The translations under genes and the position numbers were made by a program. Under the pieces are notes generated by a model. It was given only the letters and a program-made list of their open reading frames with translations, was not told where the DNA came from and made no database searches. From Nephromyces sp. MM_2019 (Eukaryota > Apicomplexa > Aconoidasida > Nephromycida), in assembly GCA_015657535.1 (NCBI GenBank), contig JADHZB010001519.1:1-64000 (forward strand): a DNA stretch of 64,000 bases, given 5' to 3'. This document shows, in pieces, positions 38,287-50,739 of this stretch. The first letter of the stretch is position 1. Every line of letters begins with the position of its first letter.

Positions 38287-38483
38287 TGTCACACACACAC
38301 ACGCACACGATATATTTAAAGCATTTTCAGACTGGAAAATCCATTAAAGCTTCTAAACATTATGGGAAGGAAAGCAAGCTCAAAGGAGATGAAAATCCCT
38401 ATTGTTTACAGCAGTCCTTGCAAGCTGAACTTTCAGGAAAAACCTTCTGCCGTTGCTCCACTACCACCACCACCACCACCACC
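38287..38483. repeat. (CA)n and (CCA)n microsatellites
   Basis: A CA run at about 38287-38308 and a CCA/CAC trinucleotide run at 38461-38483 flank an A-rich stretch. A frame across them reads THTHT and TTTTTT and is probably not a protein. Both lie within 600 bp upstream of the kinase start. Confidence 0.85.
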
Positions 38484-41479
38484 TTATACTTCCGCCAATA
38501 TTAGTTAGCCATGGATTCTGTCGCTCGGATCGTGCGGAAACAAGGTAGGCTAGCATGTCCTTTAGCTAATTTATATAATCCCTGACTTCTAAATGCATGA
38601 GCAGCTAGTCACACACAACTGAAGCTCACAATAAAAACTATATGCCATGGAGCGTCTCAAGAATGACGGCAAAAATCTCATATAGTACCAAATTTTTTGG
38701 CTGCTTTGCTAAGTAGAGCAAGAACCAAGAATTAATCGTGGCAGGAACCCCTAAAGGAATGCCATGTAACTACCGGCATGATTGGCACAAGCATTTGCAG
38801 CAGCAATATGATTATGTTCCGCTCTCTTTGGAATCATATATGTATTTGAAACATAAAAACCAACTGGAAAATGAGAGCCGAATTTAATATTGGGGGTAAG
38901 AATGCCTTGTAAAAACAATGAAGTCAGCCCAAAAGCTCAAGTGAAAAACTTCTGCTTGGCATCGGGGGTAGTAAGCCCACAGCTACGCAAAATATCGGAA
39001 AAATTGAGGGTCCATGAAACACTGAAGAAGATTAGCAATCAGCCATAGGAGTAAAAATCGATATACACAAGATAACAGCCAAAAGCACTGGCTAGCAGAG
39101 AATCCCTTCAAATTTAAAATAGAATGATTCAGCCAATACCAAAACGCACACACACTGGAATATCAAGGAATGAATAGGAGCATCAAAATACCGGAATTAA
39201 CTAGCATCGGTATCTGCAAAAAAAACATAGGGGATACATATTTGCAATTTTTTGGTGTTTAAAATTGGAATATTTCAACTTAGAGAAAAATTGGAACCAG
39301 AGAGGGAGGATTATAGAGGAGTAATCAGAAAAAATAGTCAAGGCAATCGATATATTATAAGATATAAAATTAAGAAATCACAGGATTTTCATGCATCTTG
39401 AAGAAAAACTAGGAATCACACAATACTCGATGCTAAAAAATAAAGGCTATTCACCCAAGAGAAAATCAGCTTTCGCAGAGAACAACACACAGCACTAAAC
39501 CGCAAGAAATATCGAAACTCCGCTCAAAAGGGAGGAACATAGATTTAATCACAAGAAAAAAAGCAACCAAGTTAAACTAGTAGCAGCTGGAAACATTTAC
39601 CATCCTTTTATAGCAAAAAATATGCAATTAAAACAAGTTGATACAAATATAAAACTATGGCGGGAACAAAGGTTTGAGAAACAAATACTTGCTTTCATAT
39701 ACCGAAATGATGGTTGATATGGCATTTCAGAGCGCGAAATTCATACCCTTACAAGGGTAAAATTTGATGTAATAACTCCCGGGGGGTAACACATGAATAA
39801 GAAAACTAATCCTTGAAATTTGCACACTAAAGGCGATAAAACCTGATAATGTAAAGCTTTTCCATCAACATACATCCCCTACCATAAATTATCATCTAAA
39901 ACATAAGAAAGCATAAGCTATTAGACAATGATAAGGTAGCCAAAACATATTTTTATCAAAAGATTCCACGCAAATAATTCAGATATCGCTCTTTCTAGGG
40001 ATGCCAAAATGTAGCATCGAATTAAACAATATATAATTTCTCTTCTTTATGCTTATAGCCATATTTACCACCCAATGATGCAAAAAAAAACTCCTAGTAA
40101 AATTATGACCAATGCTTCTAAGGGGTATACGATAGTGATATGATGGTATCTGGGTCTTTGGCATCGTTTTAAAGGTATTTTTTTAAACAAGTGCTTTTTA
40201 AAAAAGACTTAAAAATCCCTTGATACAGCACAAGAGATATCAGTACACAGCAGATGAGCACAACTGGAAGACGACTCAACAAAACCCTATTCACATACCA
40301 CAGTTGATACGGCAAAGGTAGCAAATAAGGGTAGCACGTATAAAGTAATTGTATTCTGAGAAGAGCAAATATGACCCCGCATTCAACAGATCATGCCATG
40401 ATGAAGAATGCTGTGGAGCCGTGGAAGAGTGAAATCGGGAGAAACTAGCAGAAGTAAGCAGAAATCAGCAGGAGTATGCAGAAAACAGCAGAAATCGACC
40501 GAAAATAAGATGATTTCAATATTAAACGATATCGAAAGCGTGAAAAGGTGTAATATTCGCCAAAAAAAAGTAAAAAAAACTCATTGGTACACCTTTTGGA
40601 CATAAATAGCGTCGCGCTGGAGGACTGTGGTGCAAACAACAAAACAAAGCAACCAGCCGAGAGAAATTGAATAATATCAAAGGATGAGCGCTTGAAACAT
40701 AAAAATGAAGTGATTTGCTCCACCGGGATCAATAAAGAAATAAAAACGGGCAATATACAAGAGGCCACCGAGTTACAGAAGCATAACCCTATGCACTTTG
40801 CAGTTCACGGCAAGTTCAGGTTCAAAATCAAAATACAACAAAATTGTACCCAAAATAATACTCTTGCAACGAAGGTAAAAACCGTGAATACCGCCACAAA
40901 GGTACTATTTCAAAACGAGTTGATAAAGATGTAGGAAGATCGTTATTTCTGGTACAAAGAAGCAGTTCTAATACGGATATTGCAATTTTTTCAAACAAAA
41001 ACGCCAAAGGTAACTGAAAAAGTGCTTGAAGAAGTCTATTACCTAGCCCTAAGCATTTCAAAAACACGAAATATAGTAGCATCGGAGCGCCAACATGTGC
41101 TACGTGTTGATACAAGTATGAATTGCTGATAGTATGCCCTGAGCAAAGCATGTCAAGGGGGCGTACAAACAATGGCAAAGCGTGCGCATTACCTTCCAGT
41201 AACGAAGAGGGACATATGTCCCAATACTGAATCTAAACACCCAAAAACGAAAAGAAACAATATGCTTGAGCACCGTAGTACAATGAGGAGATATTGCATG
41301 CAAAATTACATGGAAAAGGGTGAAATTCTCATTCTAAAAACAGAGAGCCACGAAAAATGGCGTACCTTGAGAAACACCTGCATCCCCAAGAGTAAGCACC
41401 GGAAAGATAAGCGAACATAGACTACAGGCAAAATCCATAAAGACGTCAAATAACATGGATTATGATACATCAAACTTCT

Positions 41480-41760
41480 GAGCTACACCCACGCACGTAA
41501 GTTACTGCGTATATGAATCGCGGGACTGAAGCCTTCGGACCTTAGAGAGGTACCGATGTTATTAAGTGTGTATGTCTCGGAGTGCAGACGGCACGTTAAC
41601 TTTTGCCGAGAAAGCCTTGGCCCGAGAGAGATAGGGAGCGCTCTAACATGGAGCTACGCAAGCGCTGCCGATCATCCGCAGCAGCGCGTATGCCTAGTAA
41701 GGCCGGAAATGACATTAGGGGACGTCTGAGAGCAGATGTGTATCTCCTCTAGGTGTAATA
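41480..41760. other. G+C-rich patch without open frames
   Basis: Around 280 bp are clearly richer in G+C than both flanks, with words such as gcgggactgaagccttcgg and cgcaagcgctgccg. Stops occur in all frames. It does not match U1, U2, U4, U5, U6, 5S or tRNA consensus as far as I can recall. It marks the right end of the A-rich domain upstream of the kinase. Confidence 0.4.
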
Positions 41761-43256
41761 TCTCCGTCAACATCACGTCCACAAGTAAAAACGTTATCCT
41801 GGGGTAATTAGAGAATACAAGGTTTTTTTGCGCCTCAAATACGGTTCTGCACTGATCTTTTAACCTTTGCTATAATTTGGTCAGTATACCCTGTAATGGG
41901 ATGCTGGTAGCATAGGTCACCAGCATACGTCACGATACTCAACGCGTCTATGCTAGGGAACCCAGAAACACGACATAGTCATGAGAAAGTCAGCATTGTT
42001 TTCAGCTGGGCACCAGCGACGCTAAGGGTCTGCTAGAATTGTTAGAAAAAAAGAGCACTGCTATTTGGTGATCTATGATCGCTTGCTCCACATTAACAGA
42101 CACACACATTGCGTATTCAGTGTTGCTACCAAATTCAATGAAGCACCCGGTCATCCCATACAAAGAAGGTAGGACTATATCGGTTACTCCACATGCATTT
42201 GTAGAACTTTGTCAAAATCGTCAATATATATAAAGAAATTTACACGTAAGAGAATGCGTTGATAGGAGCGAAGGCTTGAAGGTAGTTTAGATACACCAGA
42301 TTTCATTGCAGCTACGCGCAACTACTTGCCGTGCTATGAGCCGCTTTTGTTTTCTTGTCCAATATGCTGATAAGACCAGTGAAACTACAGAGTAAGACAT
42401 CCGTGATTACAGGTTTTTGCCAGCCCATATAAGAGTTTCATTGGTGTTATGCGCTGAATAAAGGTAACTGGCTGTGTAAAATTTTAATGTTGCTCAGGGA
42501 GTGCTCAAAAAGCTCAAAATGCTGCATCTCATTGCTCCACCCAGATCATTGCTTGTGCATAGTATCCGCGCCCGCAACAATTGAGCAGACTGTAAAAGTA
42601 ATACATAGTAACTTAAAAGGCACATTTTGGGGAGTAAGCATGATGCATTTGAGCCCCTGGACTCACTTGAAAGACTGCTGAAATTCGTCTTCATCTTGGT
42701 TTTACCTGGTAACGGGTTGAAGTATCTTAGAGCCCATGAATTTACACTCCCTTTCTTTTCTATTATTTTTCACCCCGTAAAACTTGGCTATATTGCAGCC
42801 ATGATACGTGCATCGAAGTTGTTGCCCTGTCAATAGAAATTTATATCAGATTTTTATAATGGCGACATTGGGAAACAGATGCTAAGCAAAGCCTTGTCCA
42901 GGAAGGAATTCAATAAATCATTCAGTTAAAAAAATTATTACTGGTCGGTAAAGCGATTGCTATTTTACTGGGGGGACAGTGACAGATAAACCAGAGGGGT
43001 ACCGTAAACTTTTTGTGTATTCTAGTCCACCGTGTAGAGTAGGTCGTATTTTTGACGCTGTGGATTAAACCATTTAACGAAAACTCAGAAAGTCTAGCTT
43101 TTCGGCAAAAATATCTAAATGTGAAGGAAAGCGATATCTCAATATATTTGAGAAGCCCTCCGATGATAGCATTTTAAATTATACCCTAAAATTCTATGGT
43201 CAAGGATTGAGAGTAGCCGCTGTCGATTGCGTATCACCATTTACTTGAAAGCTTCA

Positions 43257-43396
43257 TTATGTTTGGCTCATTATCATTTGTAATGCTTCTTTAGACGTTT
43301 TCCCTCTGATTTGGGCCAAAAGTTTATTGCCCAAAAACCTAAGATACCTGCTCCACCTAATTCCTTTTCCAAGACTTGATTTTACTGGTGCTATAT
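43257..43396 (-). CDS. Candidate exon resembling organellar ribosomal protein uL22
   Basis: On the minus strand an acceptor (TTTTTTGCTTTACGCAG) precedes 46 codons to TAA 43257-43259. The text GIRWSRYLRFLGNKLL then AQIRGKTSKEALQMI follows the core of bacterial and mitochondrial L22, where IKYSxxK...LAKLIRGxxxxEALxxL is typical. The family needs about 60 more residues (a beta-hairpin and a basic tail). Here the frame stops after SQT with no visible donor, so it is truncated, frame-shifted or only superficially similar. An alternative frame just after EALQ stays open to a GTAAAT donor about 35 bases on, which hints at a small frameshift or sequence error. Upstream exons may include the frames at 45444-45594 and 46784-47014. 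Confidence 0.38.
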
Positions 43397-45377
43397 CTGC
43401 GTAAAGCAAAAAGGAAGCTTTACTGCTTCTTTCGCATAACTGCAAACAAGCTCTCCTTATACGGGAAGATAGATTCCCAGTAACTTCGGTGGTACTTTTC
43501 TACTAGGAAATATACCACCAGCAACTAACACTGTAAGTATTTATACTGCTGGTTTTCAACTTCAATAGATTATTCATATGAAGCGTAATAACTATTATAG
43601 TCGATCTTGCCTGAGGATTTCTAAATTACCTAACAGCTATACTCTCCGAGTACGACCAGGCTTCCTCCAATAATATAATGCTATGATACAGGATCTCAAC
43701 GGAATTGCGATTTTTTTGTATGGCTTATTCACAACAATTTTCCCACGAAAGTTCGATTAATTTTATCCTCCTGAGAGCTTTTTTTGCTTCTTTTTAGCTG
43801 CAACGCTACAGACAGTAGTAAGTATTCGTAATAATTTTGGCACCCAGGTTCCTTAGTTTTTACGCTCGAGTTGAAAATACTCCATTAAAGCTATGATATC
43901 CGGCACATGCGATATATAATCCATACAAGCTTGCATTAAATTCGGGTACAAGCAGGGAAAGCCATACTATGAAGGTGAAACGATAAAATCAACAAAAAAA
44001 AAGTATTAATTCACACGGCTCAGCTACCAAATGCTAGATGCGGCATGCAGTTTCGTATTCCTATACTTTATTACAAAAGACGAATTTTCCGCATCATCTC
44101 AACGGTTGGGACATGAATTATTTATGACATTTCTATTTTTTACTTATATACTTCCATAAATAATTTTATGTTGATTTTTTTTTTCAATATACTACTAAAT
44201 AAAGAATTACCGCTATGAATTCAATACATTTTGATTTTTTTAATTTATGAATAGCAGAACTTTTTTGGGACTAGATATTATACAAATCTATCGCTGTTAA
44301 TTCACTGTTTGGTTTTTTTATTCATAATTATGCATATCAATATGTGGCTGCAGCAGCATTTATAAAAATCTTGAAATAACTGTATTATAATAAAAGTTTT
44401 ACTATTGCTTTTCATAAAAAATATATTCTAACTTGCTAACACTTGCATGCTCTTCTGCAATTAGCAATTATAAATCAATACCTGATAATTCTACGCTTAT
44501 ACCTATCGAGGTGGTTAGTTAACAAAATAAAAATACTAAAAACGAATTCTATAAATTTTTTTGTAAACAAGCTGACTAGAAATTGAGTATATAGTAATAT
44601 TTAAAAAGAATTACTATTGTAACAATAAATAATTAGCCTGTTCGCCTATTGCTGGTGACGTCACATTTGCATTCGGGAAATAGGAGTTCAGACTTAAGTC
44701 GCACATGATGGAATTGACAGAAAATTGACATTGCTTTAGGCGTATAGGTTCTGAACCATTTGTATGCAAATAATACTCTAGGTGAGCCAATTTTAAAGCA
44801 TCAGCACTAGCATAAAGCTATTTCAAGGGATTAGGATGGTGTGAGTTCTTGTCAGCTTCTTGTGATGTCATGATATAATAGACACAGTTTTGGTGTTACT
44901 CCAGCAATCTATAACACGACATACAACCATTTCCCACCACTCTTGCTATATATGCAAAGTTATTACTTGCGGTAAAGTGCCTGATTACAAAAAGTATTGA
45001 ACGCTTTCACTGTGCCCAGCAACATTTTTTCGAGCTATTGTGAGACTGGTTGCTTACTGTATGCACCCCAAAAGGCAGCATGGGAGCAATACGTAGTGCT
45101 AGTGCAACTTCAAAAGCGTTGCATCCTCGCTTGAGTAAATTTCCATTGAATATAAGTCCCCCTTTTAAAATTTTGTATGGTAATCATGTTTTTAAATAGC
45201 GTATGATGTTGTACGCTGCATATCTTGCCCCATCTTCTAAAAAAACGACATCTATTTTTCGGCTATGTACTTTATGGAGAGCCTTCCAAAGCCCAATTAT
45301 TTTTTGTTTTGCAGTATCTATACTCTTTCTCGCTAAGTATGCTTAGGTACTCTATTTTCATATGTAATCAAAACGTG
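43397..45377. other. Very A+T-rich stretch, no assured gene
   Basis: Contains the most A+T-rich part of the window (about 44.1-44.6 kb). Short minus-strand open text near 43.7 kb (KIVVNKPYKKIAIPLRSC) lacks an acceptor in phase and was not annotated. Confidence 0.45.
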
Positions 45378-45598
45378 TCACAGTTTAATATACCATACTT
45401 TCAAATGATTGAAAATGATTATGTATCTTTTGGCAATGTATACTAGTTTCTTAGAGCTTTCCTGCCTCAGGTGAAATTGTGGAAGAAATTTTTTTACTTG
45501 TGTTTTCATTACTGAGATATTATCGGCACTCTTTTTGGGCCAGCGAATTGTGCATTCCAAGTGATTAACTTGTGCTAACCTTAATTGTAGCTCCCTTG
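45378..45598 (-). CDS. Candidate basic exon, unrecognised
   Basis: The minus-strand frame reads ELQLRLAQVNHLECTIRWPK, then a stretch ending FHLRQESSKKL, with a possible donor GTATAC at 45443 and an acceptor-like AACAAG at 45595-45600. It runs on to a stop at 45378 if unspliced. Lys/Arg-rich text fits a ribosomal or nucleic-acid-binding protein, possibly the same gene as the uL22-like exon, but there is no family match. Confidence 0.25.
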
Positions 45599-46783
45599 TT
45601 TACCTTGCAGGTCCCGATTATTACTAGAGCTATAGATTTAGCCTCAACGGAATAAGTAGGTCAATAACCCAATGTAGCTAGTCTAAAACTAAGGATTGGT
45701 GTGCAATGACTTGCTTCATGGCTTCTCCTCGCGAGCTTGATAATTGGTGTTTGCCTCCGTAGCATTTTTAGTTGCTCAGTAGGCGATGCAACCGAATTTT
45801 GAACTTTATATTGCTTTGATGCACCGATGAATCAAATAAATAGGCTCGGCAAATTCGGCGTAAAAATGAGCACTGAAATTCAAAAAAGGCATATTGATAG
45901 GACCATGCTATCCCTTCTAGAGTTGTAGACAAACGTCAGAAAACGATTGCCCGCAGATTGGACTTGTGGAAATGTTAGTCGGCCAACAAATATAGTTTGA
46001 GACACGGTGAATATAAATCTAGTAATTTAACTAAATTAGTACCTGCTCATATTTCCTGCAGCTAGGGAGTGGCAGTAGTAGTGGAGAGTGTATACACCTA
46101 CTACTTGATATGTGGTCACAAAAACGCCTTCGTGCAGTGTGCTATTTCCTGTCCCGACTCCTTGTAACTTTTTCCAGGATATCTCGTTTCATAATTAGCT
46201 AATTCAAGGACGAAAAGGGAAGAATAGGAATAAATGTGTTTTTCTTGCTATGTCTATGGAGCATCATTATTCCACCTTTGTGAGTCCGGCATACGCTAAG
46301 CAATGTAGCAGCTTATAGTAAGGAACCTCAGCTACCGCCTAGTAGCACCCATGAAATTAAATAGTTGTGCACTTGGCTTTCCAAGTCATTTTCACTTGAC
46401 TTAGAGACACTTACTAGATATCTTTACTTTGGCCCATGTATGTGGAGGCAGTATGTACTTCTTTAAGCAAAAGTCATTTACAGTGGCTCTCACTTGCTTT
46501 TAGGTCATGAATCTCTTCGCACATAGTTCTTTAGTTTCTTTTTGTTGCATGCTTTATGTTAGATTATTATGCTTGAGGTGGGGCGCGTGCGAGTGTGAGC
46601 TACAAAAGGTTTAAAGATTTTAGGGCGTGCAATCAAAAATATATGCATGTCGTATACACTCTGCAGCATGAAGTTCAGATTTCCTGTGAAAATCCAATAC
46701 TCAAAAACTAGTACACGACACAACTGAATTCCGTTGCTAAGCGGTATAGACTGGCAGTACATTTTTGAGCCTAGCGGCGCCGC

Positions 46784-47014
46784 CTACACAGCTGATGCGT
46801 TGCCCTTCGCTCCTTCCTTAAAAGCTGGCTTAGCTAACAGACGGCGGTGCTTGCTTAACGTATTAATTCTTGATTTGCGAGCCCATGGATTAGTCTTCTC
46901 AAACAAATTTATGTTACCTTCGTTACTGAAAAAATTACTGATGAGATACATATTTTTCAAATACCTCGCAGTAAGCCTTGAAATTTTGTTTTGTGAAGCT
47001 TCGAGGAATTGCAT
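46784..47014 (-). CDS. Small basic candidate protein, 76 residues, divergent to TAF10
   Basis: Minus-strand frame from ATG 47014 to TAG 46784. It is basic (WARKSRINTLSKHRRLLAKP) with balanced codons, and starts 162 bp from the TAF10 ATG on the opposite strand, as in a shared bidirectional promoter. A GTGTAG or GTAGGC donor overlaps the stop, so it may be the first exon of a longer minus-strand gene that continues to the candidate exons at 45.5 and 43.3 kb. The opposite strand is also open (46734-47024), but that frame starts at TTG or an internal Met and reads less like protein. The basic N-terminal character would suit an organelle-targeted ribosomal protein, which is an inference. Confidence 0.4.
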   Translation of the reverse strand: MQFLEASQNKISRLTARYLKNMYLISNFFSNEGNINLFEKTNPWARKSRINTLSKHRRLLAKPAFKEGAKGNASAV

Positions 47015-47176
47015 GACCTTTTAGGTTTCAAAAGCGATGGATAGAGCACTATTTTGTCCCATCTTCGTGTAATACTCTGGAGCCTCCTTAGATACCATCA
47101 GCTTGAGCTGGTCTTGCTCTGTGGGGCAGAAGCAGAGTTGCTTGTTTGTTGTTGGTATTGACATGCATGGAATGTT
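47015..47176. promoter_or_regulatory. Possible bidirectional promoter between TAF10 and a minus-strand ORF
   Basis: 162 bp separate two divergent ATGs. No TATA box or known motif was identified. The assignment rests only on gene geometry and depends on the minus-strand ORF being real. Confidence 0.3.
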
Positions 47177-50100
47177 ATGAGTATGGAACCTTTAAATGAG
47201 GATTATTTTGATGAGCTCTTAGTGGGAGAGAGAGATGAACATCTCCTGGAAGAGCTGGAAAACAGTGAGATGGTGGTAAGATCTTAGTTTCTGTCACTTT
47301 TAGGCTATTAGACCCTGCTTAACTTTAGCTTATTGCTGTGTTAGTTGCAACTCTATATATTAAGTACTGCTATAGACTTATCCAATCGTAGAAGCCCCTG
47401 TAGTTTCCATGGATGATAAGCTCGCCTTTTTTTCCCACTTACTTGAAGATTGGAAAGAGAGGTTCAAGTTATTGTATCTTCCTTGATTAATGTCTAGTTG
47501 AAGCGAAGCGGGCGAGAATGTTCCTTCAACCGGAAAAAAGCTCTTACCGTTTTAATTTGGTGATTGTGCGTTCGTATTACATACCTGCTGCTACCACTTT
47601 TTGGAACTTCGGCAGAATACTCCAGAGCTCTATGAATCATGCCACAAATTTTTCAGGAGTAAGAGCATAACCCAAGAATGATTGATGCTCCTTATGGCGA
47701 TGTTTCTAAAATAATCTTCGCCGGTTTTGTGTATTTTCCCATTGTGTGCAGTGTTGCGTGTATAAAGATGCTTGAATTCTTTGATGGTAAAATTATCTAA
47801 ATCAATTATTGGCTAGGTAATTGTGCAGCTACCAACATGTGTAATCTTTTAAAACAGTCTTGAGATTGGCATGCAACTCGGCCTAAGTATAGGTATGAAG
47901 ACTTTAGATAACAACATAAGTATTCGTTTATATACTATATCTGGGGTCTAATTTTTATGAGCACGGTCAAAATATTCCCCTTTCCACAATGGTTGGGTAG
48001 TTATTAAGCTACTGGAATATTTGTAGGAAATGTTACTGTTAACGGTAAATATAAAGCTGTCGATTTGTCTCTTGGTTTAGACTATAAAAAGGCATTTTCT
48101 AATTGTTATTCTACCTTTTTTACATCAAATTTTTGTTTCTTATTTCTTCAAGATCCTGGATTCGGTTTGCGATTATTACCTGAAGAGGTCCGGCTGCGCT
48201 ACAACCGACGAATCAGTGTACGTTGTCATTCATCTGCTTCGCTATTGCCCCTTTTAGCGTATAATAAGAATATATCTATTTGGATAAAGTAAAGTTCGCT
48301 CATAAAAGGGCATGCACATATATGAACCAAAAATTCTCTTATGCATAAGACTGTAACTAACGTACAGGTTAACTTCGGCAGGCCGATGCTTTTATTTTTG
48401 AACGCTCTCCAAGAAGCTTCGTTTCTCCTTTATGTCTGTAGCATATTGTCTCTAGATGTTACTCTCATATTTTTCACCTTGATCTGTACGTAGTATGCTC
48501 CTACACAGTGACTTAGCGTGGTCTACTATGACACAAGGTATTACTTTTCTGCTTAATGATATTTTTACTTTTTGAAGCTTTTAACACCATGCCAGCGAGG
48601 ATTTGCTATGGTACCTGTACTTGTTGAACGAACTTATTAGAATAATGTCTATGTACTTACTCTGTAACATTCTTTCACAATAGCTATGGCATATATGATT
48701 GAGATCAATTTTGCTGGCTTTTATAAATTAAAAGGCAACCTTGGTTTATTATGGTTATTCTAGCTTATGTGTGTGTGCTTTTTGTTTCAGCTACTGTCAG
48801 TTATGCTTTCATTTGATTTTTGTAAATTATTCGTTTTTAAATGAACTTAATAGATGGACCTTTGGATGAGGTATATCTTGCTTATCTATATTTTTAGGCC
48901 TTCTATTTGTTTGCGCTATTTTTCTATTTTTTTCCACTATATCTTCACCTCTAGATCGATCTGTTTCTGATTTTAACCTTGGTTTTCCTAGTTCTATTCA
49001 TCTTTTGTGTGTTTTTTTTGTTACGTATTTTCTCGTTTCCCTCACTATTCTCATCTACGGTGTGACCATTTGTACTAGCTGCTATATGTTAGGCAAATAC
49101 TTAACTTAAAAAGGGCTGATAAAAAAAAATACCGCCCTTTACTTTATGCACGGAGTAGACTAGAATAAATTATGGCCCTACGGAGCTTATACTGGATTTT
49201 TGGCTTTTTTTTATACTCTATGGCCCTCAGAGCCTTGTTAGGGTTGTGCTGTTGCCGAGCAATAATGTGTCTAACTGAAAAATTAAGGGGATTTCCTAAT
49301 AGTTATTTAAGCTTGCTGGAGTTTTAAGCTTACCATACAATACTTCTACAACTTTGTTTTTCCATCCTCTTGTTTTGTTCAGAGTAAGGCTGGCTAGTTT
49401 ATTCACACAATTAGCTTTTGAAAAGGCAAGTCTTCTTTTTTACGACTAGGCGCAGTTATGTATTTACGGGATGCTTGAGTGCCGGATATATATATTTTTT
49501 AGTGGTATCAATTTATTCAGACGTGTAGATAGAGCTGCAGTGTGTGCGAAATCTTTGGTATATATAATAATTTGTTGGAGACTCGTGTGATCATGGTTTT
49601 TTGCATAGAATTGCGCGTCACAGCAGAGCAACTTTTTAGTCCTATAAAACTTAATTCACTTGGTGTGTTTACTATTGCTCGATTTTTAGACTGTTTTAAC
49701 AGCTTCATTCTTCTTGTAGGTACAAAAATTATTATCAAAAAATTATGAAATTTCTTTTTGGGTTTTCTATCGTATTTTTGAGTAAATATAACGATAAATG
49801 TACGTGACCTTGTTGATATAAGTGCATTCTTTCGCATGAAAACTCTGAGTTTTTACTGAATTTTTTGCCTGCTCTGTTTTTCTAATATTGTATATATGAC
49901 ATAGGAAGAAATTTTTATGACTGTATCATTTCGCTACCCACTTTCTTTGACTTTGGGTAGTAAACAAATTTGATAACGTGACTAGAGTATGTTTTATTAG
50001 CGTACATTTATTCTATTTTGGAATTTATTGCACAGATCTTGGATGATGCACAAGCTATCCATGTTTATAAATCTCTTGAAGCAAACAGCGCTAACATAAC

Positions 50101-50739
50101 CAAGCCTGGCACGGTAATACCTGTAAAAGCTACTGCACTACTTTTTTTTTGCTTATAGAATCATTTAAGGTGCAGTTTTTGCTCTCAAGGTGCAAATAAT
50201 TTATTTGATCTTTTGCGTTTGCTTTTAGCTGTACAAGTAACCTCATAAAATATTGGTACATGTGTTTTTTCAAGCAATCGAATGTGAGTTTTCCTCATGT
50301 AATGATTAGGTGCCTTTGCTCATTGAACTTACAGTCTGAAATCTTTTTTATTCTGGATGGATATATTCATTTAAGAAGATTACTTTTCTGCTCTGGATTA
50401 TTTTTTTATTTGGATTGCTCTTTTCATGCTTAATGAGCCGCTCAGTGTACTTCGTAAGTACATGTACTCATAAATCTCTCTGTGTTCTTGTTTTATTTGG
50501 TATAGCGGCATTGTTGGGATGTGGAATGCGTTTTAACAATCTTCTATTGTACTTGCTAGAGTGTGTTCCGCTCAAATTAGAAGTGATAGCATTGCCACAT
50601 TCTGTATCTTTTTTTTCAGGGAAGAGAGCTAGAGATGGACAGTCTCTGTCAAGCTCTACAGAATAATGACGCAGAGTGTTCTGCACCCAACTTAAACATT
50701 CTTCTTGAAAGGCTTGAAGATGAGGAAATACAAAAGTAG
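47177..50739 (+). CDS. TAF10: TFIID/SAGA subunit TAF10 (histone-fold protein)
   Basis: Five exons, 47177-47275, 48153-48217, 49383-49425, 50036-50113 and 50620-50739, join to 134 residues. Phases fit throughout (0, then 2, then 0, 0). An in-frame TGA lies six codons upstream of ATG 47177. A second Met is at codon 3. The acidic N-terminus (FDELLVGERDEHLLEELENS) precedes the TAF10 signature ILDSVCDYYLKRSG, equivalent to IPDAVTGYYLNRAGF in animals and fungi. The histone-fold helices follow (VVRLASLFTQLAFEK, ILDDAQAIHVYKSL), then MDSLCQALQ, equivalent to the TMEDLTPAL helix. TAF10 is a nuclear scaffold shared by TFIID and SAGA that pairs with TAF3/TAF8/SPT7-type partners. Length is short for the family because the N-terminal extension is missing. 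Intron 3 (49426-50035) uses a GC donor (AAG|GCAAGT). The rest are GT-AG, 0.5-1.2 kb. Confidence 0.85.

Larger units (their letters stand above)
37887..43256. other. Upstream flank of the kinase and intergenic DNA
   Basis: 38-41.4 kb is A-rich on the plus strand, consistent with a 5' UTR or intron of the minus-strand kinase. Simple repeats occur at 38287-38308 (CA) and 38461-38483 (CCA). Near 41.5-41.75 kb the base use shifts to a more G+C-rich patch without open frames. 41.8-43.25 kb shows only short frames on both strands. No RNA gene was recognised. Confidence 0.5.

Noticed and set aside
38512..38545. ATG followed by 11 codons and a GTAGGC donor (MDSVARIVRKQ), a possible plus-strand first exon
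   Set aside because: No second exon was found, and the A-rich plus strand downstream argues against plus-strand transcription.
40445..41178. Two long minus-strand frames rich in Phe/Leu/Ser
   Set aside because: They mirror an A/G-rich plus strand with imperfect agcagaaa repeats. No splice signals or family likeness.
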